A stretch of 64,000 nucleotides of DNA from assembly GCF_000344685.1 (NCBI RefSeq), contig NW_006920418.1:9840-73839 (forward strand). The letters run 5' to 3'. Origin of the DNA: Gloeophyllum trabeum ATCC 11539. Taxonomy: Eukaryota; Basidiomycota; Agaricomycetes; Gloeophyllales; Gloeophyllaceae. Shown piece by piece: positions 1 through 9,948 of this stretch (the stretch's first letter is position 1; the number at the start of each line of letters is the position of its first letter). The position numbers and the translations under genes are program-made. The notes under the pieces are model-generated. The model was given only the letters and a program-made list of their open reading frames with translations, was not told the origin of the DNA and ran no database searches.

Positions 1-558
1 TCCTCTCAGGGCTAGCTCTAAATCGAAAATTTCCCTTTTTCCAGGATGTATACCCCTGGCACACATAGATACCAAGGGACTGTGTCATATGCATACCTTA
101 TTTGTATCACCAGCATACATACTCTAAGCTGTAGATTATATCTAGAATTTATTGCATTTTATACGATTTTATTTGAGGAACTATACGCTACCTATTGCCG
201 ACGTCGTCGGGAACAACAACGACCAGCATCGGGCGCGGCGGCAATATGATGTCATTACGGCGGAGGGCGCCATCAATCCCTTTTAGGCAGCTGTCTATTT
301 TCGTCCACTGGTCCACGACGTGATGCTACCGCTGGGGCCGGTGCTACCGCCGGAGTCTCCTGGAGGCTCCCTACTCTATATCCTACAAGGCCGCTGGTGT
401 TCCCGGTGCTTCCGCCGGAGTTAGGAGAAACACATTTTGAGTCATATAAGAGTGGACGCGCTGCTCGATCATCCACTCTTATAAGCCTTGTTCTTTGGGA
501 GGGTCAGGTGTCCTGCATTTTCAATTTTTTGGGTGATTACATAAGCATTCAAATATGG
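1..558. other. No gene recognised
   Basis: I see no conserved coding signal here. Two short, imperfectly repeated GC-rich blocks around 300-420 both contain a gccggagt-type core and resemble low-complexity GC-rich sequence rather than a gene. Confidence 0.5.
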
Positions 559-580
559 CACTGGGTACAATACCCATATT

Positions 581-1068
581 TTTTTTTTGGACAAGTAATA
601 TGATTAAGTAGCTACCGACAATAGGTCCAGCTCTACTTAGTCTACTATAGCAAACGGTAATACCGTTTGGTCCGAGGGAAAATGCATTTACGCACGACCC
701 CCGGTGGGTACCGGGAAGTGTAGGGCTCGATGGAACGCTTGGAGCTTCCGTTGAGTGGGAGTCCGCGGTGCCCTAATACCTACTAAAACCTCAGGGCGGG
801 CTGCCCAGAATTGATCAAGTTGGTCTGTATTTGCGAGGACGGGCGTCCAGGTCCGAACTACCTTTTTGACTTCCTTCTCAGAGCGTTTCAGTTTACAGGC
901 GACGACGTGATCAATGCTAAGGTGACGGTTTATTGCTCTGGACCAACGTGAGGCAATAGCTTTGGGGGAATGGGTTCGTTGTTGGATAACGCGTTCGCAC
1001 CTAAGGACCCATAGGAGGTAGATGGCTTCGGATACTAAGATTTGAAGAAGCCGGGAGGCCCCGGGGTG
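581..1068 (-). mobile_element. 5'-truncated LINE (non-LTR retrotransposon) insertion
   Basis: A 488-bp insert lies between two identical 18-bp copies of gggtacaatacccatatt (563-580 and 1069-1086), which are target-site duplications. On the minus strand it ends in a short A tract (T run at 581-588 on the plus strand) and starts abruptly inside coding sequence. Long target duplications, a 3' poly(A) and 5' truncation are the marks of target-primed reverse transcription. The insertion is inside the CACTG element, so it is younger than that element. Confidence 0.88.
688..1068 (-). pseudogene. C-terminal fragment of a LINE reverse transcriptase polyprotein
   Basis: The minus strand encodes about 126 residues up to the natural stop at 688. 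The segment with RLLQILVSEAIYLLW, then LRCERVIQ and a following RW...IN.RL.ID pattern, matches the extreme C-terminal tail of reverse transcriptase/RNase H polyproteins of agaricomycete non-LTR elements as I remember them. Endonuclease, reverse transcriptase and RNase H cores are absent because of 5' truncation. It is dead on insertion; the first in-frame ATG falls in the flanking target duplication. Confidence 0.75.
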
Positions 1069-1614
1069 GGGTACAATACCCATATTGAGCCACCGAGAAA
1101 GTGTGAAAGGAACTGGACAAAGGTCAAAATTTGTTCATAGTGTTGCCTTTCAAAACAAATGAAAGTTCAATGACCAGTGCAGAACAAAGATCATATCCTG
1201 TGTCACAATTGAATTTTTGCGCACTCAAAAGTAGTATTATTCTAATTTGTTTCACTGACTGTGCAATGGACAATCATGAAAAATGTTTGACCTTTGACCG
1301 GTTATTTTCAAAGTTTTGTGCATGCTCAATAAGGGTGGTGTACCCAGTGTGGGGTTGCCAAACCTAACCTCATGTATTTGGGAGCCAGCTGCTTCCTGAT
1401 CACTCAATATGGTTTCATAATGGTGAAATGGGAGTCTCCGATGGAATTACTGAGATAGGGAGTGTCCCATACATCCAAAGCAAGTGGTGTCTTCACCCTA
1501 ACCCTGGCTAAGCACGTGGCTCGGCTGACCTGGCCGTGATTACAAAGATTCCCTTTATGGTAGCTCCGCTACATCTCCGACCCAAATTCAAATATGTGAT
1601 GGGGTAAATTCTTA

Positions 1615-1966
1615 CAGTGCCTTGCATAAGAAACTGAACATCGCATTTCCGCGCGCGTTGTTTGTTCGCACCAAATATACCCTTTTCGGGTATCGGCAAA
1701 TGTGCGGCAAAGACCCATCAAGAGGGAGGGTAGCTAGGCATACAGCTGGGGGCAGAGTATAATGATTTACAGCTCTTAGTGTAGTTGTAGAATATACATC
1801 TCATGCATTCTCTGAAGCCTTTTGAGCCCTCTCGGGGTGTCCTCCAGTCCCTGCCCAGCAAGCGGTCCCGCGGGAGGCCTTCCGGACCTACCCGAAAAGG
1901 GTATATTTGGCGCGAACGAACAACGCGCGTGGAAATGCGATGTTCAGTTTCTTATGCAAGGCACTG
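1615..1966. mobile_element. Tc1/mariner-type MITE with about 78-bp terminal inverted repeats
   Basis: The left arm starts CAGTGCCTTGCATAAG at 1615 and its reverse complement ends at 1966. The arms run about 78 bp (to about 1692 on the left and from about 1889 on the right) with only a few mismatches. TA dinucleotides flank both ends (1613-1614, 1967-1968). The CAGTGCCTTGCATAAG start and TA target duplication fit Tc1/mariner. The 195-bp centre has no coding content, so the element is non-autonomous. Confidence 0.85.
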
Positions 1967-2121
1967 TAAAAGTAACAATTTCGAGAAAATAATCAGACGG
2001 TTCGAAAAGGAATCGATTGGTCCAGTTTTTGGGACCTGAAAGTCTTTTCTCACGACTGTGATAGGATCCGCGGCTCGCCTATTGCCGAGTGGTCGGTTCT
2101 GAGCGCCTCACACTGTATGTA

Positions 2122-2783
2122 CAGTCCCGGACAACCAAAGACAACAAATTCGGTGACCGGATTTCCTGAGGTCCAGCAGCCGTGGGAACCCCAATTATAT
2201 TGCAGAACCGAGTGATTTACACTCTAAAGAAGAGATTGGCACGAGCCGATTTCCCATAAAACCCCTGTAGCCTTCAATAATGGGTCGGGATGGGCCAAAA
2301 TTTTGGCCATATACAAAACAAATCGGGAAAAATGCGGAAAATATGCCAATCAACTCCTTTCAATGAGCTGAGTCTGATTCCGGCTTAAATCTAATAATTG
2401 GACCAGCCGATATGCCATAATAGCTCTCATAAGTGCGGGCCAAATATGTAAATCAAGGTAACATGTGCCATAGATTTGAACTTCCTTGCCAGTGGGCGGC
2501 CTCAGAAGGAGGTCCGAAGTCTTTGAAAGCCTAGATGCAGCTCCATGCAAGGGTTTACAGGTCCCCAAATGCTCAGGGCGTGACCTTGGGAGGTCCGGTA
2601 ACCGTGTAGAATGTCGTTGAAATGGCCCAAAATTTTGGCCATATCAAAAGATCGTGGGGAAAATAAGGGGACCTCATTTTTGGATGTTTCCAGCCTCCCT
2701 GAGTCCAAATCGGAAGTCGGTTTCCCGCCAAAAAATCTCGTTCGGTCAGAAATCAATTTGTTGCCTTTGCTTGTCCGGGACTG
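2122..2783 (+). mobile_element. TA-flanked ~650-bp MITE family (CAGTCCCGGACAA), copy 1
   Basis: The element starts CAGTCCCGGACAACCAAAG and ends with the inverted form CTTGTCCGGGACTG. TIRs are about 29 bp and TA flanks both sides (2120-2121, 2784-2785). It is 662 bp long. It aligns along its length with 63116-63767 in the same orientation and more distantly with 51885-52517 in reverse orientation. The palindrome-like core gcccaaaattttggcc recurs inside. No transposase is encoded. TA duplication and CAG...CTG ends point to the Tc1/mariner/pogo group. Confidence 0.87.
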
Positions 2784-3067
2784 TACACTTGCACATGCCC
2801 CGATGCGATGGTCCATACGTAGTCTACTCACCGCGTGTACACACCCTTCTCCCGAAATGCAGTTCCCATTCAGCATAATATGACACCCACCGAGAGACAC
2901 GTATACGTAGCAGCACACCACCAACAATCCCACACGCGAGTACATAATATCAAGCAAAGCGCACAAACACAATCCCTTATATACACACCAGACATCACCC
3001 AACAAAACAGCAAACAAAGACACAACCACACCAGCGCGCCACACCCAAGCCCCGTCCATCCACAGCC

Positions 3068-5433
3068 CTACCCCAGCGCCCGACTCAACGCGCTCTCCCC
3101 CACAAGCGCCCACGCCTCCCACCCCGCGCCGCCCCCCGCCCCCGCGTCCAGGCCAAACGTCCCCGAACTGGGGTACGCCCGCAAACTCGGATCGAGCCAC
3201 CCGCCCTCCCCCTCCCCCTCCCCATCCAAGCCCATCAATCTCCCATCCCCGTCTCCGTCCCCATCCAAGCCCCCCTCCCTCACCCCCCCTCCCTCCTCAC
3301 CCCCGCCCCCTCCGCCGCAGATCCCCCACTCCCCCCTCCGCACCCGATCCACCGGCGTCCCCCGCCCCACACACCCCGCCTCCTCCCACGCGCCCCGCAC
3401 GCGGATCGCGCCCAGCCGCGGGAGGCGGATGCACGCCGCGGGCAGCGCGCAGCTCAGCGGGAGGTTCAGGTCGAAGTTGCTGCTCGCGGGCGCGGGCACA
3501 TCCATATCCATATCCATATTCCAATCCCCCTCCGCGTCTTCGTCTTCGTCTTCGTCTTCGTCCGTCTCCTCGTCCGTACTCGTCTCCCCGTCCCCGTCCC
3601 CGTCCCCCTCCTCCCCTGCTCCCTCGAACATCGACTCCGCGGTGTAATTCCTAAACTCCCGATCACCCGCGGTATCCGCGCGCGCCAGAGGGAACATCGA
3701 CCCGGAGGACGGCGACGGCGAGGCAGGCCGCGAGAACGCCCGTGCCTGCGCGGCGACCACCGCCTGGATCGTCGCGTACCCGTACCGCGCGGCCCTGTTG
3801 GTTCAAACCGTCAGCGCGCTCGCGTTCGAACAGCCAATCACAGGGAAAGAAGAAGCCAAACGGATCAAAACAAAAACGAAACCGCAGCCCAAAAAAACGC
3901 GAAAAAAAAACTCACACAACCCCCACCCGCTCGCGACACACGCTCTTCCACAGCGGCGCCTCCCGGCGGTGCGCGCGCGCCGGCGCGGGGATGGGAACTT
4001 CTACGAGGTCGGTTTCCGGGATAGGGATGGGGATTTCTACGAGGTCGGTTTCCGGGATAGGGACTTCTACGAGGTCGGCCTCCGGGCTGGGGACTTCAAC
4101 GAGGATGGGGATTGCTACGAGGTCAGTCTCCGGGATGGGGATCTCTACCAGCCCAGTGTCCAGGCTGGCGTCGTCTACGAAACCAATTTCCGGGTGGGCG
4201 TCTACGAGGTCGGTCTCCGGGCTGGCGTCGTCTTCGAGGTCGGTTTCCGGGATGGGGACTTTGACGAGGTCGGTCTGCGGGATGGGGATTTCTACCGGCC
4301 CAGTGTCCAGGCTGTGGTCGTCTCCGAATCCAGTTTCCGGGCTGTCGTCTACCCGCCCAACCTCCACGCCCCCGCCTCGTCCCAGCCCAGCGTCGACGCC
4401 GCCGGGTACGGGCGCCGCGTCGTCCTCGGTCAGGGGATCTGCGTCGTCGCGGGCACCGCTCCGCCGCAGCTGGGGCACCTCGACCTCGACCTCGAACTCG
4501 AACTCGAACTACACCCACGAAATCAACATCAGCCACAACACAACACGACCCGAAAGCAGGCGGGGCGGGGCGGGGGGACTCACGCGCTCGGAGGGCGCCA
4601 GGAGGCGCCTGCGCTTGTGCCCGCGGGGTGCTTGCTGCTCGGGCGCGCGCCGCCGCTTGTTCGCGCGGTATTGGGATGCTGGGATTGGTTCGGGGGAAGG
4701 CTGGGGTGTTGGTACGGCGGCGGGCTGGGGTGTTGGTACGGCGGCGAGCAGGGGTGCTTGTGCGTCGTGGCACAGGGGTGCCTGGACGTCGTCGGGCTGC
4801 GGTGCCGGTACGTCGTCGGCTTGGGGCACTTGTGCGTCGTGGCACTGGGGTTCCTGTACGTCGTGGGCGTGGGGTACCCGCGCATCGTCGCTTTCGCGCT
4901 CGTTCGCGGGAGGCGTGGCTGGGGCGTGCGGGTCGGGGAGGACGGGGATGGCCGTCTGGACGGTCGCGCCATCGGGAGAGTCGACACCGACGGTGGCGTC
5001 GCTAGTCGTTGTCAGCCCCGACCGTAGAGCGATGAGTTACAAAAAACGAAACGCACGATGACCCCGACGCGTCTCCCCTCTCAGTCGAACCGCAGCCGTC
5101 GTCGCATGGCGGGACCTGCACGCCACAAAGGAGAAGAGCGGTGCTGAGGAGACGGTTGACAGCGGGATGAGGACACGGATGCTTACGCGGCGCTTCTTGT
5201 TCTTCGGGCGTGTGGCGGCGTTGTCGTTCACGCTCGTCGTCGGGGTTGGTGTGGCACGTGTCGACGCGCGGCGCCTCGTCGAGACGCGGTCGGTGGCATG
5301 GCTCGGGGCCGTCTTGGACGGTTTGGTCTTCGTCGATGCGGGAGACAGTGGAGTCGTCGTCGTCGTCGCCCTGAGGCGCGCTGAGCGCCTGGGGGCGGGA
5401 GTGGTCGTAATAGGAATAGACGGGGTGGGATGA
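3068..5433 (-). CDS. Acidic, repeat-rich hypothetical protein (four-exon model)
   Basis: I do not recognise the family. A consistent minus-strand model has exon 1 about 5433-5187 (starts MNHPTPSIP, contains RRSARLRA and a basic KNKKRR), exon 2 about 5001-4584 (PAPQPDDVQAP repeats, then KRRR twice), exon 3 4508-3916 and exon 4 3794-3068. Junctions 2/3 and 3/4 have good GT-AG borders, and the 3/4 join keeps frame into AARYGYATIQAVVAAQAR. The exon 1/2 junction is not resolved in frame. Exon 3 carries about ten copies of an IPETDLVE-like motif; exon 4 has an Asp/Glu tract encoded by a CTTCGT microsatellite and DGDGDGDG runs. Basic clusters suggest nuclear localisation (inference). The start could instead be 5516 or 5649. 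Confidence 0.5.
3996..4345. repeat. Coding minisatellite (IPETDLVE motif) in the acidic gene
   Basis: On the plus strand, variants of a 24-33 bp unit with the core tctacgaggtcggtttccgg are repeated about ten times. On the minus strand they encode IPETDLVE(V/I) with spacers such as DDASPETDLVDAHPE. Unit lengths differ by multiples of three, so the repeat expands and contracts without breaking frame, consistent with selection on the minus-strand reading. Confidence 0.75.
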
Positions 5434-5649
5434 TTCATTTTCGTTTTCGGCGAGGGTGATTGCGATGGATCTTTGTGCGCCGAGAAGAGCAGACAGCGTT
5501 CCGGACGCGCTGCCAAATGTGGCCAGCTGGTTCGATGGACAGATCGCGACTTGATTCAATCGGGTGCGAGGCGACGCTCCCGCTCCCAGCCATGGTTCGA
5601 ACTCCGCCAGTGCCGGCCGGCATGCCTTGTCGAGAAAGGAAACGGCCAC

Positions 5650-7504
5650 AGGTTCGTCTGTTACTTGGAGCCAAATGCAACGAGTCTAAACGCTCCTGTG
5701 AATGGAGCTCGCTGGAATATCTCAAGACCGAGCACGACCTTGAGTTATTTTGGTGCGCATGTTTCTCTGCCATGCTGCGTCTCACTCTACACCGCGCAAG
5801 CCCATCACACCAGTACATGCACTATCGCACTCATGTAGGCCCGGCAGATGGGATGAGTTTCCGAGCAGAGCTGCTTTGAAGACGAGACACGCAACTGCCC
5901 CATCACAAGTCCAGTAAATGATGTCTACTGTACACTGATTCGGCCGATCACTTTGGAGGCTTGATTCTCTCATGATGATGCAGCGTACTGTTGGTGATGG
6001 CATCTTGTGACTTGCCCTTGACATACCACAGGCCTCGGGCTGCTATCATACGTATACGACGTCGGCAATATCGATGCGAACCGGGCTCGGGTCTCTCGCC
6101 ACTGCACAGCAATACATATCGCACAGGTTCACGCCATGGCCAGGGCAGTGCGCGTCTCCCCATGCATACGCTTGGAAGCCATGTATGTCAATATTCACGG
6201 CCGGATCACCAAGTACAAGGTCCTATGCTGCCTCCTGTAACTCTATCACCCCAACCGGCGGGCTCTCTATGATGCATCCCTCCAAAACAGCCTAGACACG
6301 GTCGTCGCCTCGGAGCGCCCCATCGACTTGCTGCAGTTGCGCGCTCCCGGTGTAGACCGCGAGCGTCCAACCGCACCGGCCCCGGCCGTACGCTCGACAA
6401 CTTCACCCGCCACCTCGGCCGGGCGCTGGGCGCGTACCCCCTGGGCGTGGACGGCCGCGACCGACGTGACGCGGAGAGATACCTCGGCCGTCGAGGTGGT
6501 CCATCAGCAGCGCGGGGTCGCCATGAGGAGGACGACAGAACCCTGCCCTCCTCCGCACTTGGGAGACGGGGTTTCGACTCCGTGGAGACGCCGACGTCTC
6601 GACGACATCCTCCGCGTCTGCCCTGGCGCGGTGTGCCCGGTACGTCGCGCGGATCAGCGTACGCCGGGCCGCCCCCCGACCGCACCAACAACTCCCCGCA
6701 ACGAACCAGTACGCCCGATATGACATGCAATGCGCATGACACACACTCTTGAACTGGAAATGGTACGAGCATCCAGGAAGAGGAGGAGCTGCTGCAGGCG
6801 ACCCACGATGTGCTCGAGACACAGACCGGTCAACTACAGCTCGCACTAGTACCATTCACTAATCAGGCCATCGCAGACGCGATCTCGAAAGTCGCGCGCG
6901 TACCCAGCAGCTTCGCTAAAAGCGTCTCGAAAAACACTGCTAATCCCCGCCGGCGCGCTGGGAGACGCGGCAATGTCGCTGTCCACAATGTGGATAAGCC
7001 TGGCATCGATAGAGGCGAGTACCTGGCATCTTGTGCGCTCTTATTAATACTGGTCATCTTACCCGCATTGCGGGATAAAGTCGCACGATGGATTGCATGC
7101 TACTCGTCAAGAAGTGCGCCGACACTGTCTGCCTGCTCGAGACGCATGCGTACAATCGCCGAGACGTCGGAGAAACTCAGTTTAAGGCCTCGCTTGCATG
7201 AGTATCGTGGTCTTTTATGCTTTTGCTTCCAGTAGCGGGGAGTCGACACGCTTCCAGCGCTATCCATCGTGCCTTAGGTCTCCTGGAGAACTACGCCACC
7301 AAACATCTGCACACCGACGTACAGGGGGTCCGCGAATGCGAACAATCACTCGATCATGTAGCGCACGCATACATAGGGCTCGGATCACACGAAACGCGAA
7401 ACCGCACGGCTGAAACCGGGTATGCGAGCTACGCCGGGCAAACCGCACGTCTACAGGATCGAATGCACGGACACCGCTCGCGATGCGCGAGGCCCTGCCC
7501 GTCC
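5650..7504. other. No gene supported
   Basis: Several open stretches exist, for example plus-strand 6770-7020 reading QEEEELLQATHDVLETQTGQ in part. None shows a recognisable family, and they are interrupted by frame changes without convincing splice sites. This may be the remains of an old gene or the 5' region of the 3.0-5.4 kb gene. Confidence 0.4.
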
Positions 7505-8795
7505 CTACACCGCAGCGTCAACGGGCTTCAGAACGAAGACCTCGCCGTCGACGCGCCTCCGATCGTCTTTGCTTCCGCCATCGTATGGACCATCTTCCAG
7601 TGTCGGCGTGGATGGCTGGCCCTCAAGTAGGGCCGGCGGCCGCAGGGCGGTAGAGACCTGCATGCTAGAGGCCCTAGTGCGAGTCGACCCCCGCTCTTGC
7701 TCGCTCCGCGTCCCGTTAGACCACCCAAAGCCGACGCGCACGATAATGAGCGTAGGTGCAATGCACTGTCGGCACCCTCTGGATCAGCGAAACCTACACG
7801 GAGAGGAAGGACCGGACCTACGTAGAGCTGGGCGACCGAGTTGATGAGGATCCACACTGCGGAGCTGTGCACGGCGAAAATGGCCACGAGCGTGACCTGC
7901 GCCGCGAGGAAGAGCGCGCCCGACTCGACGATGATGCCCACGGTGCTCATGTACTTCTTCCTTTGCGACTTCGGGAAGCCGCGGTGGAGCTTCCAGGCGA
8001 GGTAGTATATCCGCCCGGCGAGGAGGAGCGTAATGAGGACGTTCGTCCCGAGGGAGAGGAAGAGGGAGATTTCGGACACCGTACCGAGGGCAGTGGTGAA
8101 GGCGCCGCGGGAGAGGGCTTCGTGGCTTAGTTGGACGGAGCCCATGATGGATATTACTGACATGCATTTTAAATATCGTATAGTGGAGAGCATGCACAGA
8201 GTCCTCACCGAGAAGCGCAATGATTGACAGCAGCGGCAGGATCATCGGTAGGATCTTCTTCTCCCACACCAACCAACACCTGTACAGCTAACATATCGAC
8301 TGAGTGGGACCGTTCCCCAAACCAGCAATTCTGAGGACTTACTAGTACGATATCTCCCAGGATATCACAAACATACATCGTGGTAATAGACCTAAGCTCG
8401 TAGTACGGGAGTTGGAGGAGACGTGGCGGCCCGCCGGGTTCATCGCGGCGTGTTATCTTACAACGTGGAAATGTTCAACAAGCCTACGCTCAACATTTTC
8501 GTTTATAAAGACTTGAATACTTACGAATATCGAAACCGCGTTGCTGAAGGTCATGGCAAAGTGGATCGTCGCGCTGACGAACAGCACGCAGCTCGAGCCC
8601 AGCATTACCCAGTTGACCTTGGTAGTTTTGCGTCGCCATCCCAGAAATACAATTGACAGAACAAAGAGAGGCCCGTACAGCCCTTAATGCAAGTCTGTTC
8701 AGATGCTGGGATGAACCGGTCGGGGATAGCTCACCGTAGAGGACGGCTTCCACAGCGAAGCCCACAAGGTACGCTTTATCCGGCGGAAAGGGCAT
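7505..8795 (-). CDS. Multi-pass integral membrane protein, basidiomycete family
   Basis: Six or seven exons splice to a continuous membrane protein. Exon 1 at 8795 is MPFPPDKAYLVGFAVEAVLYG, followed by a helix GLYGPLFVLSIVFLGW, then SSCVLFVSATIHFAMTF, SITTMYVCDILGDIVLVYRC, KILPMILPLLSIIALLG, TNVLITLLLAGRIYYLAW, STVGIIVESGALFLAAQ and a final IAPTLIIVRVGFGW, ending in a hydrophilic tail at 7505. About seven membrane segments in this order, with the RIYYLAWK and IAPTLIIVRV signatures, match a large agaricomycete family of seven-helix-like plasma-membrane proteins of unknown function. All introns seen have GT-AG borders and the frame is kept, so the gene looks intact. Ligand and role are unknown. 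Confidence 0.75.
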
Positions 8796-9721
8796 GCTTC
8801 ACGAAGATGAGCGAGGGGTGCTGCACATGTGCATGCCATTATATGGCACTTCGTCTTCCCTACAACCATCAGTGGAAAGCTATGTATAAGTCTGTGGAAG
8901 CGATGAAGACGATTCGTCAACCGGCCAACTGAGAAGAGGATACGATGGACGCGAGATTGAAGCTGCTGCCAGTTAATTATATTCCCTGAGAAACGGCTTC
9001 GAGTGAAGTGCAGCCTATGGTTCGATACCTGTCATCGTGTCTGCGACCTGGGTCTACAGAGCGAACAAGACACGGGAACTGTATCAGGGGTATTTATCCC
9101 ACTACGGCTAGCCACGTCCAATCAAGCATCGACCGAAGAATAGACGGAGCCTTACCATCATCAGTAAAGAAGAGAACGAGATACCGCCCCTGATGTTCTC
9201 ACCCTGAGTCGCCAGATCAGTTCTCTTTACCTCCGGAGTCACGGAGGGCGGCAGTTGCTTCGACAAATACCCAGGCAGCAAGACATCCAGCAAATATCTC
9301 GTTGGGCCCATGTAATGGTTCACCTAGTAGTATGAGAATGATTATAAGGTATGGTATGGTACTACTTCGTCCAATCATGAGACCGAGCATCATTTCCGGG
9401 GATATAACGAGTCGACGGCTGAGGCGACGATGAGAGACTATGTCTTCAATGATCCTACAGACTAGGCTCCGGGAAAAACTGATCGATCGAAGTTGACCAC
9501 CTCCGCATTCACGGGATGTAGTGCCAGGGTCACTGCGATAAGTGGGGGATGCAATCAAAGAATGCAGGTCTGTGGGTAGGTGACTTACTGGTAAGCAGGT
9601 AGCGCTGGGCCAAAAGTCGGCTGAAGCCTTAGCAATGGCTAACACAGTACTTGCTTGGTGCAGAAGACCGCTTAGATAACATAGCACAAGTGACTCTAAA
9701 TCGGCAGTGCCGGTACTTGAA
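8796..9721. other. No gene recognised
   Basis: Minus-strand reading near 9250-9400 contains a hydrophobic stretch (PYLIIILILLG), but neighbouring frames break and no family is recognised. The stretch ends at the left border of the 5.8-kb element. Confidence 0.4.
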
Positions 9722-9832
9722 TAGGCTCGTGACCACCCTCTCTATCACGAATGAGGCAGAATCGTGATAGAGAGGCTGGTCGATTTGGCGTGGGAACCCA
9801 GTACACGCGCGGAATCGTCATTTTGCCGAGAT
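9722..9832 (+). repeat. Left terminal inverted repeat with internal hairpin
   Basis: The repeat opens TAGGCT. Positions 9731-9750 are the reverse complement of 9762-9781 with one mismatch, leaving an 11-nt loop, so a single strand could fold into a 20-bp stem a few bases from the end. From 9758 inward it is identical to the right repeat up to 9832. Confidence 0.93.
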
Positions 9833-9948
9833 CCCGAGGGCGATTTTGGAGCTGAGATCACATATATGAAACTGAGATCGAACTTTCAAGATCCGCAGAT
9901 CTCATTAGAAACTGTTTGTAGTCCCCGCTGTAGTGTCACTAGAGAGTT

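Larger units (their letters stand above)
559..1349. mobile_element. CACTG-type non-autonomous DNA transposon, copy A, split by a LINE insertion
   Basis: The element begins CACTGGGTACA and ends with the inverted counterpart TGTACCCAGTG. It is flanked by a 3-bp duplication TGG (556-558 and 1350-1352). Terminal CACT(G/A) plus a 3-bp target-site duplication is the signature of the CACTA/EnSpm superfamily. Without the nested insertion at 581-1086 it would be about 285 bp, matching the uninterrupted 287-bp copy B at 52524-52810, to which its interior (about 1087-1349) is clearly homologous in reverse orientation. It encodes nothing of its own. Confidence 0.85.

Noticed and set aside
2502..3200. 232-residue minus-strand reading with a hydrophobic centre
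   Set aside because: It runs across the right border of the TA-flanked MITE and into the 3' side of the acidic gene; composition is low complexity and no family is recognised.
3530..3620. Microsatellite as telomere-like or satellite DNA
   Set aside because: The cttcgt and ccgtcc runs encode an Asp/Glu tract in frame with the gene and are short.
2835..3647. 270-residue plus-strand Ser/Pro-rich reading
   Set aside because: It is the mirror of the acidic minus-strand exon; long runs of Pro and Ser come from reading GAN/CTT-type repeats backwards, and it has no family or splice support.
3742..5061. 439-residue plus-strand reading
   Set aside because: GC-rich antisense of exons 2-3 of the minus-strand gene; its STRSVSGMG repeats are the complement of the ETDLVE repeats.
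7528..8220. 230-residue single-exon version of the membrane protein
   Set aside because: It reads through introns at both ends; the spliced model recovers the conserved IAPTLIIVRV helix and additional N-terminal helices.
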